A stretch of 64,000 nucleotides of DNA, from the NCBI RefSeq assembly GCF_037392515.1, contig NC_090281.1, forward strand, positions 47,530,645-47,594,644, given 5' to 3'. The translations under genes and the position numbers were made by a program. Shown one piece after another: positions 59,801 to 64,000 of this stretch; within the stretch, counting starts at the first letter, position 1, and each line of letters starts with the position of its first letter. A model generated the notes under the pieces. The model searched no databases. It saw only the letters and a list, made by a program, of their open reading frames with translations, and was not told where the DNA came from. The stretch comes from Haliotis asinina (lineage: Eukaryota > Mollusca > Gastropoda > Lepetellida > Haliotidae).

Positions 59801-62800
59801 TTTATTTTATTTCCACCTTTTGGTTACAGTTCTATCCATTTTATAGCAATACGTATACATAATGTATATGAGCATATAAATGTACAGAGGATTGTGTCTC
59901 GTTTAGGTATACTGGTAAGGATATATGCAAGGACATCGTAAATGTACAGAAGGTTAAGACTGATGTAAATATGATATTTGGTTTTGTTACAAGAATAGTT
60001 GCATTTAAAGGATTATTATGCATCCCCTCAAAATTCGATAATTCCTTCCGTATATTTTGCAAGCCATTCTGAATGTTTTCTCCATATGATTTTAGCATAC
60101 TGACAGGTATATAAAACATGTACAATGGTTTCAATTGAGTCATTACATAAAGAACATCTTAAATGACAACTTATTGGTACTCTGTATATTATGAACCATT
60201 TTAAACTGAAACCATCTTAATTCACTACTTTGTGTACATTGTTTTGACACAAGATGAATAAGCTTCCAGTCTACATCAGTATACTCTTTCTAGAATGATC
60301 TTCCCATTTCATCAGTGTTTTGAACTGTATAAATGTTGGAATTTAGAAACCCATAGAAAAAGCTGAGTAGCCTTGTTAGTTATTACTGACATGTTGTAAG
60401 GCGGAATGGGTATAGAACTGTGTTCAGTACAGGGATTGGTGCTGTATTAAAGGGATCACACTGATTGCCTCACTCCCTCATAAGTCAGAAAGTCTGTTTT
60501 AAAATTATATCTTTTTATAAAGTTTTTATCGTCATATATTTTTTCATCATCACACCCTTTATATGGGATTGATGTAGATAAATAGGATCACACACAATTC
60601 TGACATTTGACATTATTTCTTCACCACTTCTGTCGTCAACATTGTCACAATTGTACAAGTACGTTGTCCACGAGGAGAGTAACTCCGTTCAGAACCTAAT
60701 GTGAATACGGGGAATAATGTTCTTCTTAATATAAATGGAATCTGCTAAATATAATATAATTTAAAACTATGATATGTTCTGAGACCAGCTATGTCCAGTT
60801 AGAATTGCTATAGATCAATCTCCTAATCCAACTCAGTTTTTTTGCAATAACAGTTTTTTACTTACCACCATATTTAGGTATTTCTTTGGATTTTATCAAT
60901 TTTACCTTTTCAAATAAAATGGTAGCACTTCTTTTGAAAATCGTCCACTGTATTTTCAAAGTTCTTTTCTGGACGAAAAGCCAGTTCTTTTTCCGTTTTT
61001 TTCAAAGTTTTTGGTATCGTTCAATTCTGTTATATAATGTAAGTCAACATCAAATTCTAAACCAAGTAATCGAAATGGAGTCTGTGACCAGTCTAGTTTC
61101 CATTTTTGACAGAGCTTATGGCTTGTTCTCTTTTTTTGACCCAATCCGAATCAGTTTAGTTTTTCAACATTAACCTTGAGTTCAGAAAATCATGCAAAGG
61201 AAGATAACATGTTCATTGTTGCATAGAGGCGTTTTTTTCTGATCCATCTAAAGTTGTATCATCTGCAAATTGGGCAAGAAGAGATAGTATTCTCCCCCTT
61301 TGTATCCCATGTATATTTCCATTGCTTCTAATCATGTTTGCTTGTATTTCTGCACACAGTATAAATATATATGGTGATATTGGATCGCCTTGACGACAAC
61401 CTCTTGAAACCTTCAGAAAATGGGCTTGCATACCCCTATACTAAAGCACATGATTCAATATCCACAAAAAAAGTATTTTTATCCATTTCGTAAAATCAGG
61501 TCCAATGTTGAAATCATCTAGGAAATTTTGCATAAATGTTCTTTCTACAGAGTCGAATGCCTTCTCGAAGTCGATAAGTAGTAATAAACCTGGTTTTTTT
61601 TGTTTTTTTTGTATGTTTCTGTGCGATCCATCACGTCATAGATCATTCTAGTTACTTTTCCAATATACCTACCACCTAGAAAGCCACTTTTCGTCCTTAT
61701 GTGCTATCAAAGGCAATACATGCTTTATTCTGTTTGGTATTGCTGCAGATGGTAGTTTGTATGAGGCATTGAGAAGGGAGATTGGGCGCTAAGTTTTCAG
61801 ATACAGTTTAGATTTATTTTCTTTTGGAATGCAAGTTATCAATCCTTGTCATTGTATAACTGAAACAGAGCCATTATCAAACGCATATTTTAATACATTT
61901 ATAAAGGTATGTATGAAGGTCTAACCAAACACACTCAAGACATTCTCCTTTGAATCCATCAGGGCCTGGACTTTTTTCATTTTCATTTTTAAGTGCCTCG
62001 AATACTTTTTAACTTCTTGGACAATGTCATCCTGTGCATTCAATACGATTCCATCTGTATTTCAAGTTTTGATATAGTTCTATTAAGAAACTTTTTGGAT
62101 TCTAAATGCAGAATGTATTTGTATGGTTTTCCCTTTGCTCTGTTCATTTAGCTTTAGATCTAACTGCTTTCAGTCTTTATTCTATTGACATTTTCTAATT
62201 CAGATTTAGTTTCCTTAAATTTTTCCATTAGCATGTCTTTTTCAGTCCCATCATTTACGTCACCTAATTTACTTTCATTCTTTCGTAGATCTTCTGATTT
62301 GGCTTCTAGCACTAGATGTTTCTCTTTACGTGTAGATGAATAATTTGTTGCACCGGATCTTGACGGTTTGAGATAATATTATCTGTTGCTTTTTTCATAT
62401 GTTTTACTTATGCTGAGTGTCGCTGCAGGTGAGGTGAGGTTTAACATCGCCCTTAAGAATATTTCGCTCGTAAGACAACGTGCACCAGCTCAGACTTAGG
62501 TGGTTTTATGGTACTACGAGTAGTTCAGTGAGATACTCAGACCCATTTTACAGCACCGACCAGTCCTTGTTGTACGTATTAATGCCGAGCGTCAGGTAGG
62601 GACCACCAAGTACCATAATTTACCGGTTTTTGATATGACGCGGCCCGCGATCGAACCCGCGACCTCCCACTTTTCCGGGTGGACGCTCTTGCCATTACAC
62701 CACGGAGACCACATGCTGTCGTTAATGGGTTTGTCAAGGTACATGTAAGAAAACAAACTCTCACTTGGTGTCGACGCAAGCGGAAGTCCCTGCAGTGCTG

Positions 62801-63882
62801 CTACCTGTTCCGACACGCACGCGTCGTCAGCACAACAAATCTCACATCCTTCATCGGTTTGTTTTCCTCCTACTCCACAGTTTGTATGGGCCTTATCAAC
62901 GTCGTGCTGGCATTCCTGATTCGAATAACACATTGGGTCAGATTAGTACATTATGGCACTGGAACGTCTAAATATTAGAAGACTGGCATTGTAAAATGTA
63001 ATCAACCCTAAATAGATGTACATAAACAATCCAAAGTACATGAACAATCCTAAAAACATGGACAATCCTAAATGCACGGACAACTATAAATATAGCGACA
63101 ATCCTTAATACATGGACAAACGTAAATACATAGACAATCCTAAATACACAGACAATCCTAAATACATGGTCAATCCTAATACATGAACAATCCTAAATAC
63201 ATGGACAATCCTAAATACAAGGACATTCACGGACAACCCTAGATACATAGACAATACTATATACATAGGCAATCCTAAATACACTGACATTCCTAAATAC
63301 ATTGAGAACCCCAAATACAAGGACAACTGCAAACAGAAGGACAACCCTAAATATATGGACAACCCTAAATACACTCACAACCCTAAACACATGGACAACC
63401 CCAAATACACGGACATCTCCAAACAGAAGGACAACCCCAAATACATGTACAACCCTAAATACATAGACAAACCTTATGAATATACAATCCTAAATACATG
63501 GACAACCCTAAATATATGGACCGCTCTAAATACGTAGTCAGTTGTAAATACATGGACAATCTTAAATATATGGACTGCCCTAAATACATAGTCAGTCCTA
63601 AATACAAGGACAATCCTAAATACATCCTAAATGCATAGACAATCCTAAAAACATGGACTATCTTAAAGATATGGACTGCCCTAAACACATCGACAGCCCT
63701 AAATACAAGGACAATCCTAAATACATCCTAAATGCATAGACAATCCTAAAAACATGGACTGCTCTGCATACACAGAGATTATCTAAAACTTTGCATTGAA
63801 CATGTACTAACAGCTGGGAACTTACATGTGCCTTCGTGCATTTGATAACGGTATTGTCACCCCCATAGAGCACCTCGCACAC
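53503..63882 (-). CDS. Modular Cys-rich protein with three ShK domains (5'-partial, one exon unfound)
   Basis: Seven minus-strand exons join with matching phases: 63882-63826 (0/0), 62915-62765 (0/1), 59475-59387 (1/0), an unfound 0/0 exon, 57375-57234 (0/1), 56110-55974 (1/0), 55265-55076 (0/1), 53831-53511 or -53503. The first part has Cys-rich modules coded by exon triplets A (..C..C..C..C..GE), B (VC..C), C (..C..C..C..CC..C). The second part has three ShK (ShKT) domains, the six-Cys fold named after a sea-anemone channel blocker and common in secreted proteases, venoms and ordinary extracellular proteins. No membrane span or protease domain is visible, so a secreted role is likely but its target is unknown. 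The gene runs off the right edge. Treating all exons as one gene rests on strand, order and phase. Confidence 0.72.
54055..54190 (+). mobile_element. tRNA-headed SINE
   Basis: aggcggtgggggagcttagt, gggtaatgcgttcggtcgtg, cctggttcaattccccacat, tgtgtgaaacccatttctgg and ccgtgatattgctgaaatat. Tail worn away. Confidence 0.8.
54200..55070. other. Intron of ShK gene, no feature recognised
   Basis: AT-rich, with no repeats or frames worth naming. gtgaaatgactaac is duplicated at 54718-54765. Confidence 0.45.
55076..55265 (-). CDS. ShK gene: exon ending first ShK and holding second ShK domain
   Basis: The minus-strand acceptor is gttccttcag; the donor is tgcg|gtaagt. It starts SEVGIQLCPQTCGLC, the last three cysteines of ShK 1, then ALCEDHLINNEC..DICNNPLAKFTCPKACDIC, a complete ShK 2. 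Phase 0 in, phase 1 out. Confidence 0.88.
55270..55970. other. Intron of ShK gene, no gene recognised
   Basis: A minus open frame at 55525-55842 (105 codons) has no known domain. gaaaggcaaaagaaacg near 55347 resembles one end of MITE family A. Confidence 0.45.
55974..56110 (-). CDS. ShK gene: exon with Pro-rich linker and first half of ShK 1
   Basis: The minus-strand acceptor is gtccgctag; the donor is cacg|gtaaca. It encodes DLQTTEAFGSTGVPGSTPPP, then GQCVDQIMDNGCSALPTVCT, the first three ShK cysteines. Joined in phase to 55265 it gives the full six-Cys ShK spacing, which strongly supports the join. Confidence 0.87.
56160..56460 (-). mobile_element. SINE copy, (CTCA)-tail family, diverged with duplicated end
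   Basis: tgttgtttaactccgtattc, agttgtatggtgacaag, aatctggaccagacaattca, gacatcaccagcatcgctct, gttagtagacgtttacggc. The last part occurs twice: taacctggatcttcataggg and tatcccagatcttcacgg, each after a tgggtt/ggtttactgaagacc block. Confidence 0.75.
56465..57230. other. Intron of ShK gene; long frame of doubtful meaning
   Basis: A minus frame of 118 codons (56877-57233) begins inside the splice donor of the upstream exon. It has no known domain and would need intron retention. Confidence 0.4.
57234..57375 (-). CDS. Cys-rich/ShK gene: module exon C2
   Basis: The minus-strand acceptor is atgtaacttcag; the donor is acag|gtgagt. It encodes HCLFKSYDENTAVCSEGDLS, then CTYCCLDSDC and APFFNTSTG. The cysteine order (C, C, C..CC..C) matches exon 62915-62765, so the two exons are repeats of one module. 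Confidence 0.8.
57380..58225. other. Intron of Cys-rich/ShK gene
   Basis: Contains MITE family A copy 2. I searched here for the missing B-type exon (expected VC...C, phase 0/0) and did not find a convincing one. Confidence 0.45.
57851..57978. mobile_element. MITE-like element, family A, copy 2
   Basis: tgaacagcaaaagaaac at 57855-57871 and gtttcttttactgttca at 57957-57973 are inverted with one mismatch. Same termini as 5930-6040; the interior differs. Confidence 0.75.
58230..58600 (+). repeat. Degenerate minisatellite, about 38-42-bp units
   Basis: Units like ctcaccttcagttctacatc followed by ccacttttcaa recur about nine times with frequent changes, in an intron of the Cys-rich/ShK gene. Confidence 0.85.
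58605..59380. other. Intron, no feature recognised
   Basis: Short gcgtgagtgcgt repeat at 59018-59055. tagcaatatcgctgcatggc... near 59158 with gggatcgaacctggattttc resembles a worn tRNA-headed SINE in minus orientation (to about 59275). Confidence 0.45.
59387..59475 (-). CDS. Cys-rich/ShK gene: module exon A2
   Basis: The minus-strand acceptor is atcttgtctttcag; the donor is gcgag|gtacaa (weaker). It encodes TAIMSCPDHCRPDDIDTCFV, then TAPMCDSGE. Phase 1 in and 0 out fits the exons on both sides. Small exon, so confidence is moderate; the C-x2-C..C..C..GE layout supports it. Confidence 0.6.
59575..59790 (-). mobile_element. SINE copy, (CTCA)-tail family, diverged
   Basis: ttgttttacgacacactcag, gctggtatcagtcgagtcca, gacatcatgggcatcgatct, cagccaatcccgttagtccc, taaaccggatcttggcg. 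It abuts the LINE. Confidence 0.75.
59800..62370 (-). mobile_element. 5'-truncated, decayed LINE with reverse transcriptase
   Basis: Reading down the minus strand: a Glu/Lys-rich linker (EKHLVLEAKSEDLRKNESKL) near 62330, RT start KSPGPDGFKGECLE near 61970, RPISLLNASYKLPS near 61780, FEKAFDSVERTF near 61560, RGCRQGDPISPYIFILCAEI at 61390, the catalytic FADDTTLDGSEKN at about 61245, and a C-terminal zinc-type end CSLCNDSIETIVHVLYTC near 60130. Several frameshifts and stops break it. The endonuclease part is missing. It resembles L1/Tx1-type elements and sits in an intron of the Cys-rich/ShK gene, same strand. Confidence 0.9.
62430..62705 (-). mobile_element. tRNA-derived SINE, third family
   Basis: Minus strand: ggtctccgtggtgtaatggc, aagagcgtccacccgg (A-box region), gcgggttcgatcgcgggcc (B box), then tacttggtggtccctacctg, gacgctcggcattaatacg and a 3' end gggcgatgttaaacctcacc. 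It is tRNA-like at its 5' end only, so it is a SINE and not a tRNA gene. It lies 60 bases past the donor of exon 62915-62765. Confidence 0.85.
62765..62915 (-). CDS. Cys-rich/ShK gene: module exon C1
   Basis: The minus-strand acceptor is tattcgaatcag; the donor is ccaa|gtgaga. It encodes ECQHDVDKAHTNCGVGGKQT, then GCEICCADDACVSEQVAALQ and GLPLASTP. Phase 0/1 as in exon C2. Confidence 0.78.
63005..63760 (+). repeat. 18-bp minisatellite (aatcctaaatacatggac)
   Basis: About 40 diverged copies of an 18-base unit in the intron between exons B1 and C1. Because 18 is a multiple of three, both strands show open repeats (minus LGLSMY, plus NPKYMD); these are not genes. Confidence 0.93.
63826..63882 (-). 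CDS. Cys-rich/ShK gene: module exon B1
   Basis: The minus-strand acceptor is tactattttgcag; the donor is gcacat|gtaagt. Nineteen codons: VCEVLYGGDNTVIKCTKAH. Phase 0/0. An A-type exon should precede it beyond the right edge of the window. Confidence 0.68.
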
Positions 63883-64000
63883 CTGCAAAATAGTATTCAG
63901 ACATTTGTAGAGAGAAAAATATGCATCAAATTCATATACAGACTCGATGCTTCACGCTTACCTTTATCATAGTTTATGAATATGACATTCTCATAATTCA

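Noticed and set aside
62630..62705. tRNA gene on the minus strand
   Set aside because: A- and B-box words are present, but the segment does not close into a tRNA 3' acceptor stem and continues into a SINE body.
63105..63374. Repetitive LGLSMY protein on minus and NPKYMD on plus
   Set aside because: The 18-bp minisatellite has a unit length divisible by three, which creates open repeats in several frames.
63962..64000. Possible exon end (..NYENVIFINYDK|gtaagc) on the minus strand at the window edge
   Set aside because: It ends in phase 1, while the next exon found (63882-63826) starts in phase 0, and no exon fits between. Too short to judge.

Overview
This is metazoan nuclear DNA, very probably from a marine gastropod close to abalone (Haliotis). 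Short exons sit in long AT-rich introns with GT..AG borders. The window is packed with SINEs ending in (CTCA)n that I recognise from abalone genomes; this is recall, not a search. I see no bacterial genes, CRISPR, rRNA or intact tRNA. Intergenic and intronic DNA is full of minisatellites, small inverted-repeat elements and decayed transposons.

Four multi-exon genes can be assembled from splice sites whose reading phases agree. (1) + strand, 12199-20438: a lachesin/IgLON-like cell-adhesion protein with three Ig domains, a Thr-rich stalk and a GPI-type C-terminus. Its signal-peptide exon was not found. (2) - strand, 30531-26048: a membrane protein with an IgGFc-binding domain, a long Ser/Thr-rich mucin-like exon and a final exon with a Cys-x-Cys juxtamembrane motif and one membrane span. 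(3) + strand, 39286-45704: a 235-residue Ras-family GTPase nearest in style to RASD/Dexras, with no CAAX box and substitutions at the positions of Ras Gly12 and Gln61. (4) - strand, 63882-53503 and running off the right edge: a secreted-type modular protein in which Cys-rich modules spread over three exons each are followed by three ShK domains.

Genes 1 and 2 are tail to tail, 2 and 3 head to head, 3 and 4 tail to tail. Nothing shows that they work together, although the products of 1, 2 and 4 all look extracellular or membrane-bound.

Between and inside the genes are: SINEs of two head types sharing one 3' tail; a third tRNA-headed SINE (62430-62705); a 5'-truncated LINE (59800-62370) with a 3' fragment of the same family near 25.6 kb; a deleted Tc1-like transposase relic (51722-52394); two small inverted-repeat families with two copies each; an element of about 850 bp with a perfect 31-bp inverted repeat (31653-32506); a 149-bp unit repeated four times in which every copy holds an ATG followed by a splice donor (33277-33868); and a 58-bp minisatellite of about 25 copies (40079-41545) inside the Ras-like gene.
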